A stretch of DNA of 64,000 bases from UBA3076 sp964646435 (lineage in GTDB: Bacteria > Desulfobacterota > Dissulfuribacteria > Dissulfuribacterales > UBA3076): positions 15,220 through 79,219 of the forward strand of contig CAZYEJ010000003.1 in assembly GCA_964646435.1 (NCBI GenBank). Direction: 5' to 3'. Positions 18,604 through 27,787 of the stretch are shown here, piece by piece (position 1 is the first letter of the stretch; each line of letters begins with the position of its first letter). The notes beneath the pieces were generated by a model. The model worked only from the letters and a program-made list of their open reading frames with translations. It searched no databases and was not told the DNA's origin. The translations under genes were made by a program, and so were the position numbers.

Positions 18604-18704
18604 GGCTGAAGACTGAAGGCTGAAGGCTGAAGACTTTTAGGGACGAAACTTAGGGCATTTGATCGTTACGAGATGGTTGAAATACTTCAGCCTTCAGCCT
18701 ATCC
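18604..18704. repeat. GGCTGAAGG hairpin repeat, copy 2
   Basis: Left arm has AGGCTGAAGACTGAAGG and repeats of GGCTGAAG; right arm is CTTCAGCCTTCAGCC near 18688-18702. The inner TCGTTACGAGATGGTTGAAAT parallels the inner part of the copy at 13957-14048 read on the other strand. The rest of the 18505-18743 stretch, between the export gene and the HNH gene, holds no gene. Confidence 0.6.
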
Positions 18705-18743
18705 ACCTAAATAATTATTTTTATTTTACCATATTTCTTGCTC

Positions 18744-19067
18744 TCACGAAACCTTTTGTGCCCTGTGTAAATTGATATATTCTTCCCACTCCATGAGCAG
18801 CAGATATTTCTTCTTGTTGTTGCACTCCCTGCAGGCCGGAACCAAGTTGCCTTTAACGCTTTTTCCTCCACGAATCAAAGGAACCACATGATCCATTGTG
18901 AGATTAGAAGGCCCCACGCGCCCCCCACAGTAGAAGCAAACACCTTTAGCACATTTCTGGTGCCACCATCTACTGCGCCTGAGTTCTCTGGCCTTGGATT
19001 TCTCCTTCTTTATATCCTCTTCGGCCACAAATGCCGAAAAAAGAACTGTTTCTTTGACTTTGTTCAT
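18744..19067 (-). CDS. HNH endonuclease-fold protein
   Basis: A 107-residue protein with a compact HNH domain. CFYCG (about residues 44-48) and CRECN (about 79-83) give two zinc-binding CxxC pairs; between them MDHVVPLIRGG holds the catalytic His and NLVPAC the Asn, with NNKK after. The N-terminal 40 residues are strongly basic and could bind DNA. Small HNH proteins like this are common as free-standing nucleases in bacteria and phages; nothing here shows which DNA is cut. It is divergent from the Tpt1-like gene at 19214. Confidence 0.85.
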   Translation of the reverse strand: MNKVKETVLFSAFVAEEDIKKEKSKARELRRSRWWHQKCAKGVCFYCGGRVGPSNLTMDHVVPLIRGGKSVKGNLVPACRECNNKKKYLLLMEWEEYINLHRAQKVS

Positions 19068-19213
19068 GATTTTACATAAAACAAATGAAAAGCCTCTTTG
19101 TGTTTATTTTATGCAATATAAATACCCGTTCTCTTCAAAATGGGAAAGTGTCTGGCGTTGCATTAACTTAATTATTACAATCTAAGTTGAGCGATCAATG
19201 TAAAAAGGGAATC

Positions 19214-20026
19214 ATGGATAGGCAAGAGTTAAAACGGCTGGAAAAGATACTTTTTGCCATGCTGGGCCGGCAGCCAGATGCCTTTGGCATAGTATTGGAT
19301 GAAGGCGGCTGGATTTCTATCAAAGAGCTTCATAAAGCACTTATGAAAGAGGCAGGGTTTTCCCATATTACCAAGAGGGGTCTTACACAGCTCTTCTCCC
19401 TTTACAGACCGGAAAAATTCGAATGGCAAGAAAATTATGTCAGGGTGAGACTGGAATTGCAGAGCCCTGATCTTACCATATACAATGAAGCTACACCTCC
19501 GGAATTGCTTTACGTCAGCATAAGACCAAAGGCCCATGCACATGTGATTGCTCGTGGACTACAATCAAGCAATAACAATAAGAGGATTGTATTATCCACA
19601 GAAAAGGAAATGGCTTTAAAAATCGGAGGGCGCAGAGACAGGGACCCTATTATAGTGGAAATAACGGCTCTTAAGAGTAGTAAGGCGGGTGTAGTTTTCA
19701 GAAAGGCCGGCAAGCTTCTGTACCTTGTTGAAGGCCTGGATCCTCAATGGATGAATATACCACCGCTCCCCCCTGTTCGGGAGAAGGACAAACACAAAGA
19801 ACCTAAATCCGGCGAAGCCAGGCCTGTCGGCAAAAAAATCCCAAAGGGCATTGCCCCGCGACCTGAGCAGATAGGGGCCTTTGTGCTCCGCGACACGCCT
19901 TCACACATAGTGTCCTCCGGGCTTGACAAAATAAAAAAGAACAAAAAATCCCGAGACCGCGACCCTGAATGGAAAAAGGCCAGACGCAGGAGAAAGAGGA
20001 CTGCAAAAAACAGAATACCCACATGA
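19214..20026 (+). CDS. Tpt1/KptA-like RNA 2'-phosphotransferase fold, catalytic residues lost
   Basis: About 270 residues from ATG 19214, chosen over TTG 19187 because AAGGGA precedes it. Residues 8-180 follow the Tpt1/KptA pattern: a winged-helix half with PDAFGIVLDEGGWISIKEL, then an ADP-ribosyltransferase-like half with TPPELLY, KRIVLSTE and an ending FRKAGKLLYLVEG. Key residues differ. The family's Arg-His after the first helix is Gly18-Arg19 here, the NAD-binding HGT is VSI (101-103), and the HLS motif is IVLS. It is therefore probably not a standard phosphotransferase. A strongly basic tail (about residues 190-270) follows. The stop overlaps the M48 protease start. Confidence 0.6.
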   Translation: MDRQELKRLEKILFAMLGRQPDAFGIVLDEGGWISIKELHKALMKEAGFSHITKRGLTQLFSLYRPEKFEWQENYVRVRLELQSPDLTIYNEATPPELLYVSIRPKAHAHVIARGLQSSNNNKRIVLSTEKEMALKIGGRRDRDPIIVEITALKSSKAGVVFRKAGKLLYLVEGLDPQWMNIPPLPPVREKDKHKEPKSGEARPVGKKIPKGIAPRPEQIGAFVLRDTPSHIVSSGLDKIKKNKKSRDRDPEWKKARRRRKRTAKNRIPT

Positions 20027-21438
20027 TATCAAAAATCTGGTATCTTCATTATATGTATAATCGCCTTTTTTACCTCTGCCTTTTGACCTTTGCCTTTATA
20101 TCTTTGGCCTCTTCTGCCTTCGCAATGATGTCTATTGAGGAAGAACAGGAAATGAGAGATAAATTGCTGCGCATGGTTGAGTCCCAAGTCCCACTGATAA
20201 AAGATCCGGAAATTGTCGGATATGTGTCCGGTGTAGGCCAAAAAGTGCTTAACCAGGTTGACGGTAAATTTTTTGACTACGAGTTTTTCGTCATACAGGA
20301 TGATGGACTGAACGCCTTTGCCATGCCCGGAGGTCTTGTATTCGTACACACGGGGCTGCTTGAGGTCATAGATACTGAAAATGAACTGCTGTGCGTCCTT
20401 GCCCATGAAACAGGTCACGTTCAGGGAAGACATATAGCCAGGCGAATGGAGCGGATGCAGCGGATAAACATAGCCACTGCCGCCATAGCCATAGCCGGAC
20501 TCTTTTTGGGACAAGGACAGGTGGGTTCTGCCATATTCGCAACTTCAGGCGCACTAAATGCCTCTATCGCCCTTAAATACAGTCGCGCAGACGAAGAAGA
20601 GGCAGACCGGAGGGCGTGTCAGTGGGTATGTAAGGCCGGTTATGATCCCCGTGGGCTGATTACGGTCTTAAAAAAAATGCAGAAATATCGCTGGCTCGGG
20701 ACAAGCGCCATACCCAGTTACCTCTCCACCCACCCAGTAGACAGCGAGAGGGTGACCTATCTGGAAGATCTCTGGGACAGGAAGCGATGTGTAGAAAAGT
20801 TCCCGGAAGATCTATTCAGGCTGAGAAAGATACAGGTCAAGATAAGGGTCTTGACTCATGATCCAATGGTCACGACAAAATACTACAAACGGGAACTCAG
20901 TGCCACTCCGGACGATATGTTCCTCCTCTATGGTCTTGCTCAGTCGCTCCTTGCCGCCAGGGAATACGATAAGGCCCTGAAGGCATATGATAATCTTGTG
21001 TCTTCAGCCCCGGAAAGACCTGAGTTTAAAGTGGATCAAGGAAGGGCCTACTTCGCGGCAGGAAAGTATCAAAAAGCCATCTCGACCGTAGGTCCGTACA
21101 GCAAAAAACATCCCGGAGATTCAACTGCCAGGTTCTTCCTGGCCAGGGCGTATCTTGAACAAGGAAAACCGGCTGAGGCCCTTCCCGTACTTAAAACCCT
21201 GAAACAATCCTGGCCTGATCCCGCAAGTATTTACTTGCAACTGGGTAGGTGTTTCGCTGCTCTCGAAAAACAGGGTGAGGCACACTACTATTTCTACCGT
21301 CACTATGAGGCTATAGGAAATCAGCAATCTGCCCGATATCACAAGGATAAGGCCCTGAAGCTGCTTCCGGCGGACAGCAAACTTTACAAAGATCTTAAAT
21401 GCGATAAAAATCAGGAAAGCCCTAAACCATTAAATTAG
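20023..21438 (+). CDS. Periplasmic M48 metalloprotease with TPR repeats (BepA/YfgC type)
   Basis: Zinc protease of about 471 residues, probably in outer-membrane quality control as for BepA. ATG 20023 overlaps the preceding stop as ATGA; a second in-frame ATG at 20053 begins a cleaner signal peptide ending near SSAFA. The HETGH zinc motif is at about residues 128-132, and the third ligand is likely in the DEEEADRRAC segment. The C-terminal half contains TPR repeats such as YDKALKAYDNLVSSAPERP and EALPVLKTLKQSWPDPASIY. The intact motif predicts activity. Coupling to the Tpt1-like gene is unexplained. Confidence 0.9.
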   Translation: MISKIWYLHYMYNRLFYLCLLTFAFISLASSAFAMMSIEEEQEMRDKLLRMVESQVPLIKDPEIVGYVSGVGQKVLNQVDGKFFDYEFFVIQDDGLNAFAMPGGLVFVHTGLLEVIDTENELLCVLAHETGHVQGRHIARRMERMQRINIATAAIAIAGLFLGQGQVGSAIFATSGALNASIALKYSRADEEEADRRACQWVCKAGYDPRGLITVLKKMQKYRWLGTSAIPSYLSTHPVDSERVTYLEDLWDRKRCVEKFPEDLFRLRKIQVKIRVLTHDPMVTTKYYKRELSATPDDMFLLYGLAQSLLAAREYDKALKAYDNLVSSAPERPEFKVDQGRAYFAAGKYQKAISTVGPYSKKHPGDSTARFFLARAYLEQGKPAEALPVLKTLKQSWPDPASIYLQLGRCFAALEKQGEAHYYFYRHYEAIGNQQSARYHKDKALKLLPADSKLYKDLKCDKNQESPKPLN

Positions 21439-21534
21439 CCGCCTTCGGCGGGACTTCTCTGACAGGATGAACAAGATTTACATAATTTTCATTTATCCTG
21501 TTGATCATGTCAAAAAAATGGAAATTCCTATACT

Positions 21535-22029
21535 ATGAATTTATCTACCTCCTTTTCCATAAAATCCTTTTTGTTCGTGGCTTTCCTGGTTGTGCTCGCA
21601 GATCAGGCTACCAAGGCCATGGTAATCTCTAACCTCAATCTTTATGAAGTGCGGCCTGTTTTGCAGGGATTTTTTAATATCACTTATATAACTAACACAG
21701 GAGCTGCCTTTGGATTTATGGCAGGGTCGGATAAGTGGCGTCACATGTTTTTCCAGGTAATAAGCGTAGTCGCCCTCGGCGGTCTCATTTATCTTTATCG
21801 CACCTCGCATAGTCGCAGCTATCCTTTTTTATGGGGGATCTCTCTGGTGTTTGGCGGAGCACTGGGAAACCTGATAGACAGAATCCGCTATAGATCTGTT
21901 ATTGACTTTTTGGACTTCTATGTGGGTTCATACCACTGGCCGGCCTTTAACATCGCAGATTCCGCCATAACCGTCGGCGGAGCTCTCCTGGCGTGGCATT
22001 TCTTCCGCATTACCGAAAAACAACCATGA
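21535..22029 (+). CDS. lspA: Lipoprotein signal peptidase (signal peptidase II)
   Basis: Inner-membrane aspartyl protease of 164 residues that removes signal peptides from prolipoproteins. Four hydrophobic helices are visible. Conserved blocks are ADQATKAMV near the N terminus, NTGAAFGFM, GNLIDRIRYRSVIDFLDF with the first catalytic Asp, and AFNIADSAITVGG with the second. The upstream 96 bases hold a small CCGCC-TTCG-GGCGG hairpin right after the M48 stop. The ribosome-binding site is weak. Confidence 0.97.
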   Translation: MNLSTSFSIKSFLFVAFLVVLADQATKAMVISNLNLYEVRPVLQGFFNITYITNTGAAFGFMAGSDKWRHMFFQVISVVALGGLIYLYRTSHSRSYPFLWGISLVFGGALGNLIDRIRYRSVIDFLDFYVGSYHWPAFNIADSAITVGGALLAWHFFRITEKQP

Positions 22030-22104
22030 TAACGGCATCCACCTCACAGGGGGTCCGCAGGGCAGGGGCGGCTACGATAAAATATTTATTTTGCCAAAAG
22101 GTAT

Positions 22105-22132
22105 TGCATTCCAAAAAAGCGTAATTATATTA
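22105..22132 (+). promoter_or_regulatory. groESL sigma-70-like promoter
   Basis: TTGCAT (22105-22110), 16-base spacer, TATATT (22127-22132). The -10 box runs into the CIRCE operator, so repressor binding would block transcription initiation. Start-site position is not known. Confidence 0.7.
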
Positions 22133-22157
22133 GCACTCGTCGTTAGCGAGTGCTAAT
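22131..22157 (+). promoter_or_regulatory. CIRCE operator (HrcA site)
   Basis: TTAGCACTC (22131-22139), nine bases, GAGTGCTAA (22149-22157): a perfect match to the CIRCE consensus. In bacteria with HrcA this element represses groESL until heat shock. The hrcA gene itself is not in the window. Confidence 0.97.
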
Positions 22158-22317
22158 AAAACAGGATGGCCATCCTTTTAAACCGCTAAGATAAAACCAT
22201 ATACGAGATACCCTTTGGGGACTCACATGAAGTCGTTCGCTTTTTGGCCCAAGGCTTTCGGCTCATTTTAATTTATTTATTCTGAATAATTTTATAGCAA
22301 AAAGGAGAAAAAATGCT

Positions 22318-22608
22318 ATGAAAATTCGTCCGTTACACGACCGAATTTTGGTAACACGCTTACAGGAAAAAGAGAAGACCAAGGGTGGAATTATCATCCC
22401 TGACAGTGCAAAAGAAAAGCCCGCTGAGGGAAAAGTCATCTCTGCCGGAAACGGTAAGATCCTTGAAAACGGCGAGATCAGAGCCCTGGATGTAAAAGAT
22501 GGGGATCGTATCCTGTTCAGCAAGTACTCCGGCACAGAGGTAAAAATCGACGGAGAAGAATATCTGATAATGAGAGAAGACGACGTCCTTGGTATTATTG
22601 AAGACTAG
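22318..22608 (+). CDS. groES: Co-chaperonin GroES
   Basis: 96-residue GroEL cap. It begins MKIRPLHDRILVTRLQEKEK, contains the mobile-loop TKGGIIIPDSAKEKP segment and ends LIMREDDVLGIIED, all standard. A clear AAGGAGAAAA ribosome-binding site precedes the ATG. The 5' leader from the CIRCE-controlled promoter is about 160 bases. groEL follows after 29 bases with its own GGAGG site. Confidence 0.98.
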   Translation: MKIRPLHDRILVTRLQEKEKTKGGIIIPDSAKEKPAEGKVISAGNGKILENGEIRALDVKDGDRILFSKYSGTEVKIDGEEYLIMREDDVLGIIED

Positions 22609-22637
22609 TTAAACTAACAACGGAGGTTAAGCAAACA

Positions 22638-24275
22638 ATGTCAGCCAAAGAAATTAAGTACAACATAAAGGCCAGGGAGGCCATGTTAACAGGCATTGAT
22701 TCCCTGTCCAATGCAGTCAGAGTAACCCTTGGTCCCAAGGGCCGCAACGTCATCATTGAAAAATCCTTTGGGTCTCCGGTCATCACAAAAGATGGCGTTA
22801 CCGTGGCCAAGGAAATCGAGCTTGAGGACAAGTTCGAAAACATGGGTGCCCAGATGGTAAAGGAAGTGGCATCCAAGACCAGTGATATTGCAGGCGACGG
22901 CACTACCACCGCAACTATACTTGCTCAGGCTATATATACAGAGGGGTCAAAGCTGGTGGCTGCCGGAGTCAATCCCATGGCTCTTAAGAGGGGAATTGAC
23001 AAGGCTGTTGAGGTTGTCGTAGACGGGCTCAAGAAAATGTCCAAGCCCACCAAGGACCAGAAGGAGATCGCCCAGGTAGGTACTATATCCGCCAATAACG
23101 ATCCCACCATTGGTAACATCATTGCCGAGGCTATGGACAAGGTCGGCAAGGAAGGGGTCATTACGGTAGAAGAGGCCAAGGCCATGGAGACCTCTCTCGA
23201 TGTGGTGGAGGGCATGCAGTTTGATCGCGGCTACTCCTCTCCCTATTTCGCAACAGATCCGGAAAAAATGCAGTGCGTACTGGCAGATCCCTATATCCTG
23301 ATCCACGAGAAAAAGATCAGCAACATGAAAGACCTTCTGCCAATCCTTGAGCAAATCGCAAAGATGGGCAAACCCCTTATGATCATATCAGAGGATGTTG
23401 AGGGCGAAGCTCTGGCCACTTTAGTGGTAAACAAGCTCAGGGGGACCCTCCAGACTTGCGCAGTAAAGGCCCCGGGTTTCGGAGACAGGCGTAAGGCCAT
23501 GATGGAGGATATCGCCATTTTGACCGGTGGTGAGATGGTAGCAGAAGACCTGGGTATCAAGCTCGAAAACGTATCTATCAATAACCTCGGGACGGCAAAA
23601 AGAGTTATAATTGACAAGGATAATACTACTATTATTGATGGTGCCGGTTCCAAAGAAAAGATTGAGGGCCGTGTAAGGCTAATCCGTGCACAGGTCGATG
23701 AAACATCCTCTGACTACGACAGGGAGAAGCTGCAAGAGCGCCTTGCCAAACTCATCGGAGGAGTTGCGGTCATTAACGTCGGCGCAGCCACTGAAACCGA
23801 GATGAAAGAAAAAAAGGCCAGGGTGGAAGATGCTCTGAACGCCACAAGGGCTGCAGTAGAAGAGGGAATAATCCCTGGCGGTGGTACTGCCTATCTCCGT
23901 TGCCTGGACGCACTGAACGATCTCAAAGTAGATAACCAGGAAGAAAAGCACGGGGTTAATATCATCAAAAGGGCCATCGAAGAGCCTCTGCGGCAAATTG
24001 CCAACAATGCCGGGCATGAGGGTTCCGTTATTGTTGAATATGTAAAGTCCAAAAGTGGAGATGTTGGTTTTAACGCTGAAAAGGGTGAATATGAAGATCT
24101 TATGCAGGTAGGAATCATTGATCCGACAAAGGTCTCCCGCACAGCACTTCAAAATGCTGCCAGCGTCTCCAGTCTGCTCATTACCACAGAGGCCATGGTC
24201 GCTGAGATTCCCAAGGAAGAGCCGGCAATGGGTGGTATGCCCGGCGGGGGTATGCCCCCAGGTGGTATGATGTAA
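22638..24275 (+). CDS. groEL: Chaperonin GroEL
   Basis: ATP-driven folding chamber, 545 residues, the usual length. Visible features are NAVRVTLGPKGRNVIIEKS, the ATP-binding GDGTTTATILAQAI, the apical-domain GFGDRRKAMMEDIA, and a Gly-Met-rich tail (GGMPGGGMPPGGMM). It is preceded by CGGAGG and followed by a strong terminator 59 bases after the stop. It is cotranscribed with groES and, through CIRCE, probably repressed by HrcA. Confidence 0.99.
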   Translation: MSAKEIKYNIKAREAMLTGIDSLSNAVRVTLGPKGRNVIIEKSFGSPVITKDGVTVAKEIELEDKFENMGAQMVKEVASKTSDIAGDGTTTATILAQAIYTEGSKLVAAGVNPMALKRGIDKAVEVVVDGLKKMSKPTKDQKEIAQVGTISANNDPTIGNIIAEAMDKVGKEGVITVEEAKAMETSLDVVEGMQFDRGYSSPYFATDPEKMQCVLADPYILIHEKKISNMKDLLPILEQIAKMGKPLMIISEDVEGEALATLVVNKLRGTLQTCAVKAPGFGDRRKAMMEDIAILTGGEMVAEDLGIKLENVSINNLGTAKRVIIDKDNTTIIDGAGSKEKIEGRVRLIRAQVDETSSDYDREKLQERLAKLIGGVAVINVGAATETEMKEKKARVEDALNATRAAVEEGIIPGGGTAYLRCLDALNDLKVDNQEEKHGVNIIKRAIEEPLRQIANNAGHEGSVIVEYVKSKSGDVGFNAEKGEYEDLMQVGIIDPTKVSRTALQNAASVSSLLITTEAMVAEIPKEEPAMGGMPGGGMPPGGMM

Positions 24276-24333
24276 AACAGATAAAAATGCTATTGCAAAA
24301 TCCGTTTTCTTAGATCTTGCAAGATAAAAGCAT

Positions 24334-24372
24334 AAAGGCCTCTCTGTTAACCAGAGAGGCCTTTTCTTTTTT
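24334..24372 (+). terminator. Rho-independent terminator of groESL
   Basis: 13-bp perfect stem AAAGGCCTCTCTG / CAGAGAGGCCTTT with loop TTAAC, followed by TCTTTTTT. A mobile-element copy starts on the base after the T-run. Confidence 0.97.
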
Positions 24373-24528
24373 GTGAGCGTTCACAGGGCACCACATCTGC
24401 TTTATTGTCGGGTGAAGTACAGGAAGTACGTCTGCGTACCCATACGCCTTGCATCTGCAGCACCCTGTAAACGCTCACAGTTCGGTGGGTTGCGGTAAAA
24501 CGGGTGTTGTAACTCCGTGAACGGCTAC
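24373..24528 (+). mobile_element. MITE-like element, full copy A
   Basis: 156-bp intergenic element. Left end GTGAGCGTTCACAGGG; right end, read inward on the other strand, GTAGCCGTTCACGGAG (11 of 16 match). An inner inverted copy of the left end, CCCTGTAAACGCTCAC, lies at about 24463-24478. Flanks are TCTTTTTT (24365-24372) and CCTTTTTT (24529-24536), a probable 8-bp target duplication with one mismatch, though low complexity weakens it. No coding potential. The sequence recurs at 33571 and 42398. Confidence 0.8.
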
Positions 24529-24707
24529 CCTTTTTTAGGCGTTCAGTGTTATCTTTCTTATAACCGCAAGTCGATGTATATTTTTAAAAGCCTTTAAATC
24601 CCATAAACTTTGAGATAAAACCCTTTTCGACCGATCAGTTATTATATCATGTCTATATGGAAACTCATGACTGACAAGAAAACAGGTCAAAAAGGACGCG
24701 ATCAATC
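24529..24707. other. Leader region of the ComM-like gene
   Basis: AT-rich, with no gene or clear promoter by eye. Together with element A and the terminator it fills the 432 bases between groEL and the ComM-like gene. Confidence 0.5.
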
Positions 24708-26237
24708 ATGCTTGCTATAGCAAAAAGTGGAGTTGTTGTTGGGATAAAGGCCTTTCCCATAGAAATTGAGGTAGATGTTTCGTCAGGACTTCCTTCTTTC
24801 AACATGGTTGGACTCCCTGAAGGGGCGGTTAAGGAAAGCAGGGAAAGGGTCAAAAGCGCTATTAAAAATTGCGGCTATCCGTTTCCCACCCAGAGGATTA
24901 CAGTCAATCTCGCACCGGCAGACATGAAAAAAGAGGGGTCAGCCCTGGATCTCCCCATAGCCTGCGCCATTCTGTGCGCCACGGAGATAATACCACAGGA
25001 AATACTTAGTAAATACTGCCTTGCGGGAGAACTATCCCTTGATGGTACATTGAAATCCACAAGGGGTATGCTTCCTCTTTCTCTCGCGGCCAGGGACTGG
25101 AACCTGAATGGTTTCATAGTTCCCAAAAAAAATGCCCCTGAGGCCGCCGTAGTGAGAGAAACCGCCGTACTTCCGGCAAATCATCTCTCCGAGGTAGTGG
25201 AGTTCTTGCTGAACAAGATTAAGATCGAACCTTTGCAAATTGATCTGAACGAACTATTCAAGGAGCGGAAATCCCTATATGGGGACTTTCAAGACGTAAT
25301 CGGCCAGGAACATGCAAAAAGGGCCCTTGAGGTAGCTGCTGCAGGCGGTCACAACGTGCTTATGATAGGCCCGCCCGGGTCCGGAAAGACCATGTTGGCA
25401 AAACGCATTCCCTCAATCCTTCCCTCTCTCACCTTTGAAGAAGCCCTTGAAACCACTACGATATACAGCATAGCAGGGCTTTTGCATTCAGACGAGCCCT
25501 TAATCACTTTAAGGCCTTTTTGCTCACCCCATCACACCATCTCGGATGCTGGCCTAATTGGCGGAGGAACTGTGCCAAGGCCGGGCCAGGTAAGCCTTGC
25601 CCACAACGGTGTGCTGTTCCTGGATGAGCTGCCGGAATTCAAAAAGAATGTACTGGAAAGCCTTAGACAGCCTATTGAAGATGGAGTGGTGACCATTTCA
25701 AGGGCCGTTATTACACTCTCCTTTCCGGCAAGGTTTACGCTTGTGGCTGCCCAGAATCCCTGTCCTTGCGGGCATTTAGGAGATCCCAGAAATAAGTGCT
25801 CTTGCCTTCCAAGTCAGATAATTCGTTATCGTAACCGGATATCAGGTCCTTTGCTGGACCGTATAGATATTCAAATCGAGGTTCCTGCCGTACCCTATTC
25901 GGAACTCAGTCATGCAAGGCGGGGGGAAAGCTCAGCCTCAATCAGAAAAAGGGTAATCAGGGCCAGAAAGATACAGGAACAACGATTTAAGGATATCTCC
26001 ATCCACTGCAATTCGCAAATGTCTTCAAAAGAACTGAGGTCTTTCTGCAAATTGTCAGAAGAAAACAGGGCATTTCTGGAGGCCGTTGCAAACAAACTCG
26101 CCTTGAGCGCAAGGGCATTTCATAGGATAATAAAAATAGGAAGGACTATTGCGGATCTTGAGGAATCAACTACCGTAACCCTGGCCCATTTGTCCGAGGC
26201 CGTACAATATAGAAGCCTTGATCGTGAAAGGATATAA
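24708..26237 (+). CDS. YifB/ComM family Mg-chelatase-like AAA ATPase
   Basis: 509-residue protein of the ComM family, hexameric helicases that in some bacteria promote branch migration during natural transformation. The N-terminal LonC-like domain starts MLAIAKSGVVVGIKAFPIEI. Next come Walker A MIGPPGSGKTMLAKRIPS, HHTISDAGLIGGG, Walker B GVLFLDELPEF and a Cys-rich NPCPCGHLGDPRNKCSC loop. The C-terminal lid has LSARAFHRIIKIGRTIADLE. The role in this organism is unproven. The gene stands alone between intergenic regions. Confidence 0.93.
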   Translation: MLAIAKSGVVVGIKAFPIEIEVDVSSGLPSFNMVGLPEGAVKESRERVKSAIKNCGYPFPTQRITVNLAPADMKKEGSALDLPIACAILCATEIIPQEILSKYCLAGELSLDGTLKSTRGMLPLSLAARDWNLNGFIVPKKNAPEAAVVRETAVLPANHLSEVVEFLLNKIKIEPLQIDLNELFKERKSLYGDFQDVIGQEHAKRALEVAAAGGHNVLMIGPPGSGKTMLAKRIPSILPSLTFEEALETTTIYSIAGLLHSDEPLITLRPFCSPHHTISDAGLIGGGTVPRPGQVSLAHNGVLFLDELPEFKKNVLESLRQPIEDGVVTISRAVITLSFPARFTLVAAQNPCPCGHLGDPRNKCSCLPSQIIRYRNRISGPLLDRIDIQIEVPAVPYSELSHARRGESSASIRKRVIRARKIQEQRFKDISIHCNSQMSSKELRSFCKLSEENRAFLEAVANKLALSARAFHRIIKIGRTIADLEESTTVTLAHLSEAVQYRSLDRERI

Positions 26238-26486
26238 GTCTTTTAGCTTATTGATAGTGGACCTTGCCCACCCTACGAATTGTCTCGTTTTAAGTTGGTA
26301 GCCACATTTAGTATATAAAATACAATATATAGTGAATTGATGGACCATATATCTACAATATATTGTGAAAAAACTCTTGCGTGCAGGAGCGGTAGGCCCA
26401 AAATTGAGAGGTTAGCGGTTAGCTATGGTAGCCAAGACCAATTCCTTAACTTTAGCTCACTTTAGGCACTTATTAAGGATTTTTTT

Positions 26487-27767
26487 ATGTTAGAAATAAA
26501 ATTCATTAGGGAAAACAGCGACTTGGTTGACAAAGCCCTCAAGGCCCGAGGCAACGATCTCGACCTTGAGTCTCTACTTAAGGTTGACTCACAAAGGAGA
26601 AAATTACTTCAAGAGGTAGAAGACCTTAGAAATCTCAGAAACCGGGTATCAGAGGAAATAGGGAGACAAAAAAAAGCAAAAAAAGATGCTGAAGAACTCA
26701 TAGCCCAAATGAAAGAGGTTGCTTCCAGAATCAAGAAACTAGACAACCTTCTTGAGGTAAAGGAGGCCTCTCTTAACGAATATCTTTTTTCCATGCCCAA
26801 CATCCCCCATCCTTCTGTGCCGGTTGGTAAGGATGAGACAAAAAATCCGGTCATAAGGACCTGGGGAGACATATTAGAGTTTGATTTCAAACCGGTTCCA
26901 CACTGGGAGATAGGAGAAAGGCTGAACATTCTCGACTTTGAAAGGGCTGCAAAGATCGCAGGTGCAAGATTCGCGGTTTACCGAGGGTTGGGAGCAAAAA
27001 TCGAAAGGGCCTTAATCAATTTTATGTTGGATTTGCACCAGGACCTCCACGGTTACACGGAAATCCTTCCGCCCTTCATTGTAAACGAAAAGTCCCTCTT
27101 AGGCACAGGCCAACTTCCAAAGTTTGCTGACGATCTGTTCAAGCTGGAAAACTGGAACTACTATCTAATACCAACTGCGGAAGTACCCATTACGAACTTG
27201 CATCGCGATGAAATCCTCGACGAGGAGATGTTACCAATCCAGTATATGGCCTACACGCCCTGTTTTCGATCAGAGGCAGGATCATATGGTAAAGATACCA
27301 GGGGCATAGTGCGGCAACACCAGTTCAACAAAGTGGAACTTGTTAAATTCTGCCAGCCGGAACATTCTTATACTGAGTTGGAATCATTGCTTTTAGACGC
27401 TGAAGAGGTTTTGCAAAAACTTAATCTCCCATATAGGACCATTGAGTTATGTACTGGAGACCTTGGTTTTTCCGCTTCAAAAACCTATGACATAGAGGTG
27501 TGGCTCCCTGGGCAAAACAGGTTCTGCGAAATCTCTTCCTGTAGTAATTTTGAGGCCTTTCAGGCAAGACGAGCGAATATACGCTATCGCCCCAAAGGAC
27601 AGACAAAAACCCGTTTATTGCACACATTAAATGGTTCCGGGCTGGCAGTAGGACGTACTCTTGTTGCTATATTGGAAAACTACCAGCAGAAAGACGGCAG
27701 CGTCTTGGTTCCTGAGGCCTTGATCAAATATATGCGGGGTGTCGAAAGAATTACGAGACAAAAATAG
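26487..27767 (+). CDS. serS: Seryl-tRNA synthetase
   Basis: Charges tRNA-Ser. The 426-residue class II synthetase has the N-terminal coiled-coil arm (about residues 30-100, with IGRQKKAKKDAEELIAQ), motif 2 YMAYTPCFRSEAGSYGKDTR, and motif 3 with LNGSGLAVGRTLVAILENYQ. Length and motifs are standard. The 249-base upstream region contains an AT-rich near-palindrome (TACAATATATAGTG against CTACAATATATTGTG) and a TTGAGAGGTTAGCGGTTAGC motif that recurs elsewhere in the window. Confidence 0.98.
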   Translation: MLEIKFIRENSDLVDKALKARGNDLDLESLLKVDSQRRKLLQEVEDLRNLRNRVSEEIGRQKKAKKDAEELIAQMKEVASRIKKLDNLLEVKEASLNEYLFSMPNIPHPSVPVGKDETKNPVIRTWGDILEFDFKPVPHWEIGERLNILDFERAAKIAGARFAVYRGLGAKIERALINFMLDLHQDLHGYTEILPPFIVNEKSLLGTGQLPKFADDLFKLENWNYYLIPTAEVPITNLHRDEILDEEMLPIQYMAYTPCFRSEAGSYGKDTRGIVRQHQFNKVELVKFCQPEHSYTELESLLLDAEEVLQKLNLPYRTIELCTGDLGFSASKTYDIEVWLPGQNRFCEISSCSNFEAFQARRANIRYRPKGQTKTRLLHTLNGSGLAVGRTLVAILENYQQKDGSVLVPEALIKYMRGVERITRQK

Positions 27768-27787
27768 TAGCCGTTCACGGCTTGAAA
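27767..27787 (+). repeat. Solo element end, GTAGCCGTTCACGG
   Basis: GTAGCCGTTCACGG followed by CTTGAAA, directly after the serS stop. The first 14 bases match the right end of the MITE-like element; the 21-base whole matches 43700-43720 (other strand) at 20 positions. The following bases to 27955 form an imperfect A/T-rich inverted repeat (AAATTGGAAATTGG against CCAATTTCTAATT). No gene there. Confidence 0.5.
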
